From positions 124,001 through 188,000 of the forward strand of contig WGOC01000013.1 in NCBI GenBank assembly GCA_016124235.1: DNA of 64,000 bases, read 5' to 3'. Of the stretch, positions 33,251 through 42,346 are shown piece by piece. The notes under the pieces are model-generated. The model was not told the DNA's origin. It searched no databases and saw only the letters and a program-made list of their open reading frames with translations. The stretch comes from a bacterium (GTDB lineage: Bacteria > Verrucomicrobiota > Verrucomicrobiia > Limisphaerales > RI-55). The translations under genes and the position numbers were made by a program. Position 1 is the stretch's first letter. Each line of letters starts with the position of its first letter.

Positions 33251-34230
33251 GCGCAGCTCGCGCAAGCGACCCGATCGAGGACTCGCTGTTGTAGATTCAT
33301 TTGCTCCAAGCGATCACGCCTTGCCGAAAGGCAATCAGGACATTTAGAGAATGTTGCCAAATCCCAGAGATCCGCAAACACACGGCCCCGGCCAAGATTG
33401 ATCCCGGCGTCGAGCGCATCCTCAAGCTCGCTCAGTCGTGGCAACGAAAACTGCCCGAACTGCGCGAGCACTTCGAGCGCACCATTGCCCGGTCGCGTCG
33501 GGATCAACGACGCCACGGTCGCACCGCAATCAAACGCAAATTCCACCGATCGCCTCACCCATTCGAGGTCCTCCGATTCATCGACGAACGGTGGCCGAAC
33601 CAGCAGGAACACACGTAGCGCCATGCCCTCACGTCGCAGTCGCTCAGCAGATGCCGCAAAGTCATCGACGGAAAATCGCTTATTCAGTCTTTCGAGAAAC
33701 GCGGGATTGGCAGTTTCCAGCCCCATCGCAACTTCCAAAGTCACGTCATGGTTCTGGACGGCCAGTAAGTCGCGAAAGCGAATGGTTCGATCACCGATTA
33801 ATGAAGGATGGCATTCCACGATCACACGCTCGAATTGGGCCACCCGCCGGGCGATCGTTTCATAATCTCCCACCGGCACGGCGGCGCGATCAAAGAAGCT
33901 GCCGCTGTTGTACAATTTGATCTGCCTTGGGATTCGGTGCGGCTCCTCATTGTGAAGCTCCTTCAAGGCGCGCTCGATCTGCTTCGGAATCGCGCCCGAC
34001 GCAGTTCTTTGTTCGGTCGTGTTTCGCCAGAGATCGCACATCACGCATTTCCACGGGCATTCACTGCCGGTCAGAAAAATGGTGGCACCGTCGACGATCT
34101 CACCATCCGCATTTCGCTCCTTTTCCAGCAACCGTGCATACGCCCGTTGAGGATCTACCTGATTGCGGGGCGGTCGCCGCGCTACGATCCATCGATCGCG
34201 CGATTGGGAGTCCGGGGGATAGGGCGTCAC
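33247..34230 (-). CDS. Radical SAM protein, TIGR01210/RaSEA-like
   Basis: The track begins at a TTG (34269) inside the preceding gene. I choose the GTG at 34230, which has AAGGAG upstream and lies 10 bases after the preceding stop; this gives 327 residues. The iron-sulfur motif is SECPWKCVMCDLWRNTTEQ (CxxxCxxC), followed by QIKLYNSGSFFD, VTLEVAMGLETANPAFLERL and VFLLVRPPFVDESE. This matches the family whose archaeal member RaSEA helps make archaeosine in tRNA; bacterial members are unassigned. The C terminus adds CPDC and CASC pairs, a possible second metal site. It is coupled to the halogenase-like flavoprotein. Confidence 0.85.
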   Translation of the reverse strand: MTPYPPDSQSRDRWIVARRPPRNQVDPQRAYARLLEKERNADGEIVDGATIFLTGSECPWKCVMCDLWRNTTEQRTASGAIPKQIERALKELHNEEPHRIPRQIKLYNSGSFFDRAAVPVGDYETIARRVAQFERVIVECHPSLIGDRTIRFRDLLAVQNHDVTLEVAMGLETANPAFLERLNKRFSVDDFAASAERLRREGMALRVFLLVRPPFVDESEDLEWVRRSVEFAFDCGATVASLIPTRPGNGALEVLAQFGQFSLPRLSELEDALDAGINLGRGRVFADLWDLATFSKCPDCLSARRDRLEQMNLQQRVLDRVACASCA

Positions 34231-34240
34231 GGCGCCAACT

Positions 34241-36109
34241 CTACTCCTTGATTTCGATTCGTCGATCAATGCCGATCGAGTCGATCGGCACCTCCGTGTC
34301 CGCGCCGGACGGCCAGTGGACAGTCAACGATTCAACCTTGTCGGCCGTGCCAAAGCCGAAGGTCAACTCAGTGCTCGATTGCGAAACATAACTATGAGTC
34401 GGCGTCAACGTGCGCTGCTGGACAACGCCGCCGGCCTTGACGCTCACCGACGCACCGTATGCATCGCGATTGGATTTGGTTCCCGTCAGTTTGACCTTGA
34501 GCCAGTGATGACCGAGTTGCTGATCGTTACGCAGCAGCAACGGCTCGCCATGAAGTTGCGTCAAGACAATGTCGAGATCGCCGTCGCCATCAACGTCCGC
34601 ATACGCGCTTCCGCGGCCAACGATCGGCTTGAACAAATCGCCGCCCGCCTCTTTTTCGGTCACCAGCAGAAAGCCGTTCCCATGGTTGTTCCAAAACAAT
34701 TGGGCCGGCTGCCGATAGTGTTGGCTGGCCTGAACCTTGGTGATGTCTTCATCGAGGTGGCCGTTGACCGTCAACAGGTCGGGCCAGCTGTCGAGATCGT
34801 AGTCAAAAAAGAAGACGCCAAATTTGAGCGGCAATCGGCTCGCCGGCCCGATGCCCTCGGCGATGGCTTCATCGGCGAAGGGAAACGGTTTGCCCTGCGA
34901 AACGTAAAGAGCCGTCATTTCGTTCGCGAAGTTGCCAATGGCCACGCAGACCGCGCCATCGTTGCGATGATGAACAATGTCGATGCCCATCGCGCCGCGA
35001 GTGTTGCCGTTGCTGTCAAACGCAATGCCGGACGCGCCACCCATTTCCTTGAATTTGCCGTCGCCTTCGTTGATGAAGACGTAATTCTGAACCGTGTCGT
35101 TCGCCACGATCAAATCCATCCGGCCGTCTTGATTGATATCAAACGGTGACACGCCAAGCGATTTTGCCGCCGGCACACCGGTCGACACGTTCTTGATCAT
35201 CATGCCGCTGGCTTCCGTGACATCGGTAAATTTCCCGTTACCATCGTTGTGGTACAATTTCGGAAATGCGCCCTGAAAATCGGTCGGCGGCCCGTACGCC
35301 CGGTGCGTTCCATCGATTGTGAAGTTCACTTTGAAATCAATCTCACGCGACCAGTGAATGTAATTCGCGACGAATAGATCGAGTCGGCCGTCGTTGTCGT
35401 AATCGAAAAACGTCGCCGCTGTACTCCAGTCATTCGTGCCTCCGGCCACACCCGCGGTTGCGGTCACATCGGCGAATTTCCCGTTGCCTTCGTTGTGGAA
35501 CAAATGGTTCTCACCGACGCAAGTGAGCAGCAAATCATCGAGTCCGTCGTTGTCGTAATCGCCCACGGCCACACCCATGCCGTAAACCGGAACATCCAAC
35601 CCCGATCCGGCGGTAACATCGGTGAACTTGACCGGGCCACCGGGTTCCGTGTCGTTGCGATACAGCGCGCCGATTGTCGGTTTGAGCGACGGATCCTTGG
35701 CGCGATCCCAAGGCCACCAGGTTGAATTCACGAACAAAAGATCCGGCTTACCATCGTTGTTAAAATCGAAAAATGCGACACCACCACCCAACGATTCGGG
35801 CAACAACTTATCGCCGGTCGCACCGTTGTTGTGAGAGAAAGTGATGCCCGCCGCTTTGGTGATGTCGGTGAATTTGACATGCGGGATCTCGGCCTTGGGC
35901 TTCTCCGGCTCCATCGGCGCCGCGATTGCCGTCTTGATTTCGGGCCCTTTCTCCTTTGGGCGGTTGAGCAGCAGCACAACGCCACCAACCAGCACCAAAA
36001 TTACGAGGATGATGCCGGCCGAGTAACGAAATGCGCGCCCAATAATCTTGTCGTCCTCATGGCCGAACTCGTCATGCTCCGGAGAATTCTGTGGAGTGGT
36101 ATTGCTCAT
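34241..36109 (-). CDS. Membrane-anchored FG-GAP/ASPIC-UnbV (CRTAC1-like) protein
   Basis: This 622-residue protein has a short acidic cytoplasmic tail and one membrane helix (YSAGIILVILVLVGGVVLLL, residues 29-48), so the rest is periplasmic. It has about seven FG-GAP/VCBS calcium-binding repeats, e.g. FFDFNNDGKPDLLFVNS, VGDYDNDGLDDLLLTCVG, FFDYDNDGRLDLFVANYI and YADVDGDGDLDIVLTQLHG. It ends with an ASPIC/UnbV domain (GHHWLKVKLTGTKSNRDAYG, VESLTVHWPSGADTEVPIDS). Such proteins form integrin-like propellers and frequently neighbour cytochromes in environmental Verrucomicrobia and Acidobacteria. The radical SAM gene follows 10 bases after its stop; the pentahaem gene precedes it. Confidence 0.9.
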   Translation of the reverse strand: MSNTTPQNSPEHDEFGHEDDKIIGRAFRYSAGIILVILVLVGGVVLLLNRPKEKGPEIKTAIAAPMEPEKPKAEIPHVKFTDITKAAGITFSHNNGATGDKLLPESLGGGVAFFDFNNDGKPDLLFVNSTWWPWDRAKDPSLKPTIGALYRNDTEPGGPVKFTDVTAGSGLDVPVYGMGVAVGDYDNDGLDDLLLTCVGENHLFHNEGNGKFADVTATAGVAGGTNDWSTAATFFDYDNDGRLDLFVANYIHWSREIDFKVNFTIDGTHRAYGPPTDFQGAFPKLYHNDGNGKFTDVTEASGMMIKNVSTGVPAAKSLGVSPFDINQDGRMDLIVANDTVQNYVFINEGDGKFKEMGGASGIAFDSNGNTRGAMGIDIVHHRNDGAVCVAIGNFANEMTALYVSQGKPFPFADEAIAEGIGPASRLPLKFGVFFFDYDLDSWPDLLTVNGHLDEDITKVQASQHYRQPAQLFWNNHGNGFLLVTEKEAGGDLFKPIVGRGSAYADVDGDGDLDIVLTQLHGEPLLLRNDQQLGHHWLKVKLTGTKSNRDAYGASVSVKAGGVVQQRTLTPTHSYVSQSSTELTFGFGTADKVESLTVHWPSGADTEVPIDSIGIDRRIEIKE

Positions 36110-36245
36110 GAAATTGTTCCCAAGTTCGCGTTACATATTAACGAGAGGATTTGATCGCCTTTCGACTCTGTTTCGCAGGTCATTCGATTGTCCAATTGAT
36201 TCAGGCATTCCCGTCGCATCTTTCACTGAGCGGTAACAGGCGTCG

Positions 36246-39128
36246 TCATTTGGCGTCCGGCGAAAGACCGCTGGCGGCGGCCAGCTTTTGGTTCGCAGCC
36301 GGCAATTCAAATGCACCTTCACGCTGCAATGGATAGATCACAATCGCTTGTGCCGCCGCGTTGGCAGCGGGATTCTTTTCGCGAGCCAGGTTAATCGCGC
36401 GATCGCGGGCGTTGTCGTCCGGTTGGTATTTCGCGTGCAGTCGCTGATGCAGTTCCGCTTTTTTCTGATCACCGAGGCGTCCGTAGAGAATGCCCAGGTT
36501 GTAGTGCGCCGTTAAATTTTCTGAATCGTATTGCAACGTCTTCTCGAAGGTATCGACCGCTGCGTGCAACAACTGATCCTGCTTCGCGGGATCGCCGCGC
36601 TCGGCTTTCGCCCTTTCAAACAAGGCGAGCCCGAGCTCGTTGATCACCATGTAATCGCGGCTGAAATCGAAACCGCGCTCCTCGATCTCGGGATACCGGT
36701 CCTCCAGAATGCTCCGGAACTGTTTGACCGCATCATCGAGGTAACCGTTTTGCATATTCACCAAGCCGGTAAACCACGCCCGCACCCATTTCGGCGCCGG
36801 CGGATCAAAGGCCGCCGCCCGTTGCAAATCGGTTACCGCATCGTCGAGTCGGCCTTCCTTGAAAGCGACCCGTGCGAGATTCATCGGACCGTCGGGCCGG
36901 CCCAGTTTCTCGACATTCTTAAACGCCTCGGTCGCCTGGATCAGCTCACCCCGCGCGGTCCCCTTGTCTCCCTTGTTCAGCAAACCGATGCCGTAGTCGT
37001 TCCAGCGCTGCCAAACCGGAATTTTGGAATCGGGATTGGCAATCGCGGATCCGGCGACACCTGCCACCGGAAACGTGATGGAATCAGTCGCGATCACGCG
37101 GATCGGCAGATCATTCGTGAGCTGATAGGCGGCGCCGGCCGTATAGTTCGTGCCGAACACGTAGTTGAAATACGGCGTATCGAACTTCCGGTAATTGAGT
37201 TTCGCGTCGAATTGAATGGGTGCTGTCACACCTTCCGGGACCGTGAATCGGTAGTGCACAACAAAGCCGGCGCCGGGGGGAATCTGGTTGTTGTAGAGTG
37301 GCGTAAAAATGTCCTGCGGATTGCGGCGATCGATTCGATTGCCGTCCTTGTCGAGCATGTAAACGTTTACAAAATGCGACCACGGATCGACTTCGTTGTG
37401 CGGTCCCAAACCACCACTGCGACCGATTACTTTGCCGCCGCTCGAGGCCTTCACGTCGACCCAGATGTCATTGGAATCAACCGTGCCTTGCGAGAACAAG
37501 TGACCCACTTTCAACGTCCGCAGAACGATCTCCACCAAATACGATTTGCCCGGAATCAGCGTGGGAACTTGCGGACGAAGCGGCGCGGTCAACGGACTGT
37601 CAATCGTGCCGCCCTCCTTCACGCCAAAAACATCAAGACGAAGCGAGTCCTTGCTGAATTCTTCGTGCTCCTTGATGACCTCCGGAAAACCGAGCACCTT
37701 CGCGAGTGCCGTGTTGGCGGACGGGAAAAGGTGATTGTGAATGAACCGCTGAGTTTGATTGGTCGGGTTGAAATATTGCGCGCCAAAATCATCGGACGCC
37801 ACGAGCGGCATGTGACACGAGCTGCAGTTTTGCGACGCCTTGGGCGGATAATAGAACGACCGCGCTCCATGGCCGGCTCCACTCAAGATGAATGGATCAT
37901 AGTGGTTCTGTCCGCGCAGCCACTCCTTATAATGGTTCACCGCATAGGGAATGCTCACCTTGTGACACGTGGAGCAAAATTCCGGCGTCTTCATGAAATT
38001 TTTCAGGAACATCCGTTTGTGGAATTCCGGCTTCGCTTTTACCAGTTGGTTGTTGATGTATTGCGCGAAAGCGTTCGTGGAATACGCAAACGGGTAATGG
38101 ATCGGCTCGGCAATGGTGTAGTCCGCGTTGCCCGTCGTGCTGTCGACCGACGTGATCGCGTGACATGAGGTACAGGTGATACCCGCCTTCGCCGTCGGAT
38201 GATTGTGGATGTCGTAGTTCGGATTGTCGAATTGGCCGCTGAAGAAAGGCACTGGATCATGGCACCCGGCACACCAGCGGGACGCCTTCACGTCACCATC
38301 CCGCTTCAATCCCATTTGCCGCGTCTCATTCACACTGAAGAGATAAAACGGATTATTGAACGAGCTGAAATGGTGGGCACTATGGAACCACCCCTTGTAG
38401 GCGTCCTGATGACATTTCAGGCAGTAGTCATCCATCATCATGGTCCGCGCTGGAATGAAGTTGCCACTGGCGGTTTTCGCCGAGCTTGGTTCGAAATACT
38501 TTTTGCCTTCCTTCGACTTTGCCGTGCTCAACGCGGGATGCGCCGAATGGAAAAACACCATGGCAATTGTGGCCACGGCGACCGCAGCTCCGAGTTTGAT
38601 GCCCACCGCCCACTTGATCCGCGGGCCCGCAAGCCGATGGAGAATGTACAACCAGATCGCCACCAGTGGCGTGATCACGTGCGCCCAATAAGCGATTTGA
38701 CGCAAGTTCGGATCCTTCAGCCCAATGTTCTTGAACTGAAAAATATCAACGCGTGTCAGCGCAATTCCCGTGACGAGGATGATCACGCCGACGAGAAACA
38801 GCGCATACCCAACGCCGACCGCCCGCCGATTGGGACGGTCGTGGGCGTTCTTCATGTGGATGAAGCCGAAGATCAAATACGGCAGGATCAACAAAAGGCC
38901 CAGGACAAGGTGGGCCAGAAACATCAACTGATAAAAATAGTTTTGATACAATGCCGGCCGGTTCACCCATTCGAGAAAGGAAATGGCCGACAGATAGAAG
39001 GAATTGGCGCCCAGCAAGGCGACCAGCGCAAAGACAACATACAGAACGATGCGCAGCTTGGGACCAATGGCGCGGACATACTTCTTGCGCGCCGGCGGGT
39101 TCGTGGGTGGGTTGATTTCAGAACTCAT
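36246..39128 (-). CDS. Membrane pentahaem cytochrome c with TPR domain
   Basis: The protein is 960 residues. The N-terminal 200 residues hold five membrane helices with histidines in LAHLVLGLLLILPYLIFGFI, IAYWAHVITP and YILHRLAG, suggesting a b-type cytochrome-like anchor. A periplasmic part follows with five CxxCH motifs: CLKCH, CAGCH, CTSCH, CSTCH and CSSCH, roughly between residues 235 and 445, as in the cytochrome c554/NrfA-like superfamily. A beta region of about 250 residues then leads to C-terminal TPRs (DGPMNLARVAFKEGRLDDAV, LTAHYNLGILYGRLGDQKKA). It probably moves electrons across or along the inner membrane; donor and acceptor are not evident. The next gene, 136 bases on, is the FG-GAP/ASPIC protein. 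Confidence 0.88.
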   Translation of the reverse strand: MSSEINPPTNPPARKKYVRAIGPKLRIVLYVVFALVALLGANSFYLSAISFLEWVNRPALYQNYFYQLMFLAHLVLGLLLILPYLIFGFIHMKNAHDRPNRRAVGVGYALFLVGVIILVTGIALTRVDIFQFKNIGLKDPNLRQIAYWAHVITPLVAIWLYILHRLAGPRIKWAVGIKLGAAVAVATIAMVFFHSAHPALSTAKSKEGKKYFEPSSAKTASGNFIPARTMMMDDYCLKCHQDAYKGWFHSAHHFSSFNNPFYLFSVNETRQMGLKRDGDVKASRWCAGCHDPVPFFSGQFDNPNYDIHNHPTAKAGITCTSCHAITSVDSTTGNADYTIAEPIHYPFAYSTNAFAQYINNQLVKAKPEFHKRMFLKNFMKTPEFCSTCHKVSIPYAVNHYKEWLRGQNHYDPFILSGAGHGARSFYYPPKASQNCSSCHMPLVASDDFGAQYFNPTNQTQRFIHNHLFPSANTALAKVLGFPEVIKEHEEFSKDSLRLDVFGVKEGGTIDSPLTAPLRPQVPTLIPGKSYLVEIVLRTLKVGHLFSQGTVDSNDIWVDVKASSGGKVIGRSGGLGPHNEVDPWSHFVNVYMLDKDGNRIDRRNPQDIFTPLYNNQIPPGAGFVVHYRFTVPEGVTAPIQFDAKLNYRKFDTPYFNYVFGTNYTAGAAYQLTNDLPIRVIATDSITFPVAGVAGSAIANPDSKIPVWQRWNDYGIGLLNKGDKGTARGELIQATEAFKNVEKLGRPDGPMNLARVAFKEGRLDDAVTDLQRAAAFDPPAPKWVRAWFTGLVNMQNGYLDDAVKQFRSILEDRYPEIEERGFDFSRDYMVINELGLALFERAKAERGDPAKQDQLLHAAVDTFEKTLQYDSENLTAHYNLGILYGRLGDQKKAELHQRLHAKYQPDDNARDRAINLAREKNPAANAAAQAIVIYPLQREGAFELPAANQKLAAASGLSPDAK

Positions 39129-39876
39129 CGTTCAAAAGCGATCGGTCAATTGCCCGCGCTCGAACCGGATTGGCTCAAACGCATTGGCTGGTCTTTAATT
39201 CGGAAAACTCCGAGCGTTTTGGGTCGAAACTTGAAGGAACCTTGTCGACAGGCAAATAGGTAAGCAGATGAAGAATCCAGATGCGGGATGGCGATTGACG
39301 ACTCGCGAAAACAAGTCCCCGATCGTCCGGCCTTCGCGGGCCAGCTGAAGCGTTTTACGGTTGCTGCACTTGAGCTCATCTTCTGCACAAAACAAGCATC
39401 ACTGATTGACTGGCCCTGATAACGAATCCGGCTCGTTTCTTGAGGAAGCGAGCCGGTTTGTTTTCCCAAAACCAGTCCAGCCTATGCGTGGTGGACGAGG
39501 CCAAATTGCCTGAAAGTGCGCCTTACGAACAGAGCTTTGGGGCCAGCCGATCCAAGCGAGGGGCGACCTGTCAGAAATCTCGGGCCAAGTGGCGGAATGC
39601 GTCGTCCGAGCACGGCCAAAACCGAAATAATTGAGTGTGAGCAACGCATTCGCGACCAGACAATCGAACGGAATCAACGCATCCACGTTACGCTTTTTCC
39701 GACGAGCAGGTCGGCAAAAGTGCGGCTCGCCACCGCCTAGGCTCGGTTCACCAAATCGCCGCAGCATTGCACCCCATTTATTGCCACACGGCGGCGCAAT
39801 AAATGTAAAACATCGCCGTTCCACAAATTCTGCCGCTGGTCCCGGCCACGGCAAACAAACCCTTGCGGCAATCTAC
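39129..39876. other. 748-bp gene-poor region with orphan terminator
   Basis: This is the divergent gap between the pentahaem gene (leftward) and the outer-membrane barrel gene (rightward). Track ORFs on both strands here (39146-39469, 39399-39854, 39631 onward) give Arg/Ser/Pro-rich shadow-like sequences. The only clear structure is the terminator hairpin at 39428-39464 facing right, with no protein gene ending before it. This leaves room for a plus-strand small RNA of up to about 250 bases, or for an attenuator. Promoters for both flanking genes should lie here. Confidence 0.5.
39428..39464 (+). terminator. Orphan intrinsic terminator, plus strand
   Basis: CCGGCTCGTTTC, a 5-base loop and GAAGCGAGCCGG form a 12-bp stem with one G-T wobble, followed by TTTGTTTT. 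It is a textbook factor-independent terminator for rightward transcription, yet no plus-strand coding gene ends upstream within the preceding 7.8 kb. It may end a small RNA or be a 5'-leader attenuator of the barrel gene that starts 413 bases on. Confidence 0.7.
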
Positions 39877-40926
39877 ATGCGTACCAAAAACACGATCTAT
39901 CGAACGGTCTGGCAGCTGACAGGAATTACCTGTCTGCTGGCCGGGATACTTTCACCCATTCACTCCTTTTCCCAAGGCTGCGTCATCTCCCGCGGCGGCG
40001 GCGGCACAATGTTACTCGGCGGTGATGGTTTTCTCGAGCCCGGCGACTGGCAACTCAGTCTCGCTTATCGGCATTTCCATTCCGACCGTCATTTTCAGGG
40101 CGATGTCGAACAAACTCAGCGGCAGGAGCAGGACACCCAGGTCGAGAACTTCAGCAATTTCATCGACCTCACCACCACCTACGCGGTCACCAAACGCGTC
40201 TGGCTCAATCTCACCCTGCCCTTCGTAAGTCACGAACGGTCCTCGCTCTACGAGCACGATCGCACGAACCGTTTTTCAACCTACTCCGGTGGGCTGGCCG
40301 ACGTACGATTGACTTCCACGATTTGGATGCTCAATCCCGAGGAACACCACAAAGGTAATTTTTCGTTGGGAGCCGGCGTGAAAGTGCCGACCGGTGATTA
40401 TACCGCGACCGATGTTTTTCATCGGCCCGGTGGACCACAAATCCGTTACGTCGATTCGTCCATTCAACCCGGAGACGGGGGCTGGGGAGCCATTCTCGAA
40501 GCGCAGGGATTCCTTATGCTTACCGAATCGCTCTCTGGTTACGCCAATGGCTTTTATCTCATCAATCCACGGGAGATGGTTGATGAAACAGGCTTTTCAG
40601 TTCCGGACGGATACATGGCTCGCGCAGGCTTAAGCTACGCCGTCTGGCCGGCCCAAGGGCTCGCGTTGAGTCTGGGCGGCCGCATTGAGGGAGTGCCACC
40701 CACGGATTTGTTTGGCGGCGACCTGGGATTCCGTCGGCCGGGATACACGGTGGGTGTCGAGCCGGGCATCAGTTGGACACACGGCCGGTACTATGCCGAG
40801 CTTACCACACCGGTCGCCGTTTATCGCAACCGGCAGCAAAGCTATCCGGAAAGTCTCGTTGGCCGTCACGGCGATGCGGCGTTCGCCGACTTTTCAATCA
40901 ACTTTGCGTTGGCGGTGCGTTTCTAA
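39877..40926 (+). CDS. Outer-membrane beta-barrel protein (hypothetical)
   Basis: The ORF track extends 82 codons upstream, but the ATG at 39877 (MRTKNTIYRTVWQLTGITCL) opens a signal peptide ending HSFSQG, leaving 349 residues. The mature chain begins CVISRGGGGTMLLGGDGFLE and alternates amphipathic strands, e.g. GDWQLSLAYRHFHSDRHF, KRVWLNLTLPFVSHERSS, GNFSLGAGVKVPTGDYTATD and RYYAELTTPVAVYRNRQQ, ending with the aromatic FADFSINFALAVRF, the usual C-terminal sorting signal. The fold resembles MetA/phenol-pathway-type or general OMP barrels. It is likely a porin or transport barrel of unknown cargo. A strong terminator follows, and it appears to be a single-gene transcript. Confidence 0.78.
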   Translation: MRTKNTIYRTVWQLTGITCLLAGILSPIHSFSQGCVISRGGGGTMLLGGDGFLEPGDWQLSLAYRHFHSDRHFQGDVEQTQRQEQDTQVENFSNFIDLTTTYAVTKRVWLNLTLPFVSHERSSLYEHDRTNRFSTYSGGLADVRLTSTIWMLNPEEHHKGNFSLGAGVKVPTGDYTATDVFHRPGGPQIRYVDSSIQPGDGGWGAILEAQGFLMLTESLSGYANGFYLINPREMVDETGFSVPDGYMARAGLSYAVWPAQGLALSLGGRIEGVPPTDLFGGDLGFRRPGYTVGVEPGISWTHGRYYAELTTPVAVYRNRQQSYPESLVGRHGDAAFADFSINFALAVRF

Positions 40927-40965
40927 TTTGGGGGGTGGGAAGTTCGCTCATACGTCGAAGACCAG

Positions 40966-40997
40966 GAGCGGCGGCGGGGTTAACCCCGCCGCCGCTC
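40966..40997 (+). terminator. 32-bp perfect palindromic terminator
   Basis: GAGCGGCGGCGGGGTT and its exact complement directly abut, forming a very GC-rich stem (up to 14 bp with a 4-base loop) 40 bases beyond the barrel gene stop, followed by CTCCTTTC. It should end rightward transcription, and being symmetric may also act on leftward transcripts. Confidence 0.75.
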
Positions 40998-41243
40998 TCC
41001 TTTCGAGATCACCTTTTGTTTTCAAGTCGTCACCCTATCAACGCCGGCTGACGCGGTGATCATCGAATTGGTTTGTGAAATCGAACCGCGGCGACAACGC
41101 GCGCTCCCTCCTCGGATCCGCGGGCTCTTCAATCGCTCACCCGCACCGAACTCTCAGCCCAGAATCCGGTCGTGTTTTTCGCCGAAGACTACAGAACGCT
41201 CTCTCACTAAAACTGCTTACGAAGCCAATCGTAATTTCGTCCA
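40998..41243. other. Intergenic tail, no gene seen
   Basis: Beyond the palindromic terminator no ORF with protein character is present; the short plus-strand ORFs (41056-41272) are Arg/Pro/Ser-rich shadows. The region separates the barrel gene from the convergent thioredoxin-lipoprotein gene. I see no further structure. Confidence 0.5.
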
Positions 41244-41771
41244 TTAGCCGCCAGCCTGCTTCAAAAAAGTGAGCACTCGACTGGCTTCGATTGGATTCTT
41301 GGCTGACCAAGGGTTGCTGTCGGTCGGAGCCAATCGCTTTCCGTTGGCGTCGACGATCACGACGGACGGCGTGCCGTCGGTGAAGACGTTCGAATGGTAT
41401 TTGTCGATGAGATTGAGGTTGCGGTTATGAGTGGACGTGCCGACATCGATTGGCACCACCACAAACTCCTTGTCGACCAAAGCATGAACGTCCGGGTCGT
41501 TCTCAAACAGCGCATGTAGTTTCCGGCAATACGGACACCAATTCGCGCCGAACAATAGAATGACCTTCTTGTTTTCGGCCTTGGCCTCGTCCAGCGCGGC
41601 GTTCACGAGCGTCTTGCCACTGGTGTGCTCATCAAAGATTTGGTTTGCGCTCGAGGTCGCATCCGACTCCGGCGAGGTCTGACATCCGGTGGAAAGTATG
41701 ATTAAAGCGAACGCAGCAATCGCGGTCTGATTGAAGCGGATGAATGATTTGTGGTTCATGGAATTTGTCAT
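41244..41771 (-). CDS. Thioredoxin-fold lipoprotein
   Basis: I use ATG 41771 (MTNSMNHKSFIRFNQTAIAA), with another Met four codons later; the track start at 41807 is unnecessary. The protein is 175 residues with lipobox LSTGC. The mature part is a DUF953/thioredoxin_7-like domain: NAALDEAKAENKKVILLFGA, then NWCPYCRKLHALF with the CPYC redox pair, then FVVVPIDVG and the cis-Pro segment DGTPSVVIVDANGKRL. It sits in the periplasm attached to a membrane. Proteins of this type reduce or protect exported thiols; the partner is unknown, but DsbD encoded in the window could supply electrons. The DUF493 gene is just upstream on the same strand, 60 bases off. Confidence 0.85.
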   Translation of the reverse strand: MTNSMNHKSFIRFNQTAIAAFALIILSTGCQTSPESDATSSANQIFDEHTSGKTLVNAALDEAKAENKKVILLFGANWCPYCRKLHALFENDPDVHALVDKEFVVVPIDVGTSTHNRNLNLIDKYHSNVFTDGTPSVVIVDANGKRLAPTDSNPWSAKNPIEASRVLTFLKQAGG

Positions 41772-41831
41772 GGGCTTGGTAAAAGTGCGATGCAGAGCGC
41801 CGGGCAAAATTCCGTTCGCAGCCCGGAATTA

Positions 41832-42104
41832 TTATAAAACGAGTTTTACCCCTTCGACCGCTCGAAGAGCGGCGTCAATCTCCTTCATACGATCGTGGGT
41901 TTCGACGACAAACGATGCTTCGTAGCTGATATATTTACCGTGTTCGGATTTGTTGGCAGGTTGGAACGCCAGATCATTGATCCCGAGGTCCACGAGGCAT
42001 TGGTTCAGATTTTTGTGCACCCCAACAAGATCAACGGCAATGACTTTGAAATGGCACTCCGCGGGAAACAATTTTTCGAAATCTTCGGCAGTGGGCTGGC
42101 GCAT
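41832..42104 (-). CDS. DUF493/YbeD-family protein
   Basis: This small cytoplasmic ACT-like fold protein has 90 residues from ATG 42104 (MRQPTAEDFEKLFPAECHFK); a TTG at 42140 is the track start. The family pattern is clear: a FPAECHFKVI opening, a central variable part, then SEHGKYISYEASFVVETHDR and EIDAALRAVEGVKLVL. E. coli YbeD is near lipoate genes and its role is unsettled; no lipoate gene is present here. It lies 60 bases ahead of the thioredoxin lipoprotein on the same strand. It is likely a regulator-like or small-molecule-binding domain. Confidence 0.82.
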   Translation of the reverse strand: MRQPTAEDFEKLFPAECHFKVIAVDLVGVHKNLNQCLVDLGINDLAFQPANKSEHGKYISYEASFVVETHDRMKEIDAALRAVEGVKLVL

Positions 42105-42346
42105 TCCCAGGACTTTACGGGAACGACCCCGAGTGTCCAATTGCGTTTTGTGCGAATGCCGATTACCACCTGAGGAAGCAGGTGATCACGCCCGGCAGAC
42201 CATTGAATTTTCGTCAGCCCAACAGACTTCAGCCCGTCAAAACCAGCCTATCGTCGGGCAAAAACTTGCGGCAATTTCGCTCCATTTTTGCGATGCAACC
42301 CATTCCGACTGTGCAAGTAAGCAAACCTCTGGCAACGTAGCGGTTC

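Noticed and set aside
36531-38168. Plus-strand ORF of 545 aa opposite the pentahaem cytochrome gene
   Set aside because: The opposite strand encodes five CxxCH motifs, membrane helices and TPRs; this ORF is an antisense shadow rich in Arg, Val and His with no domain.
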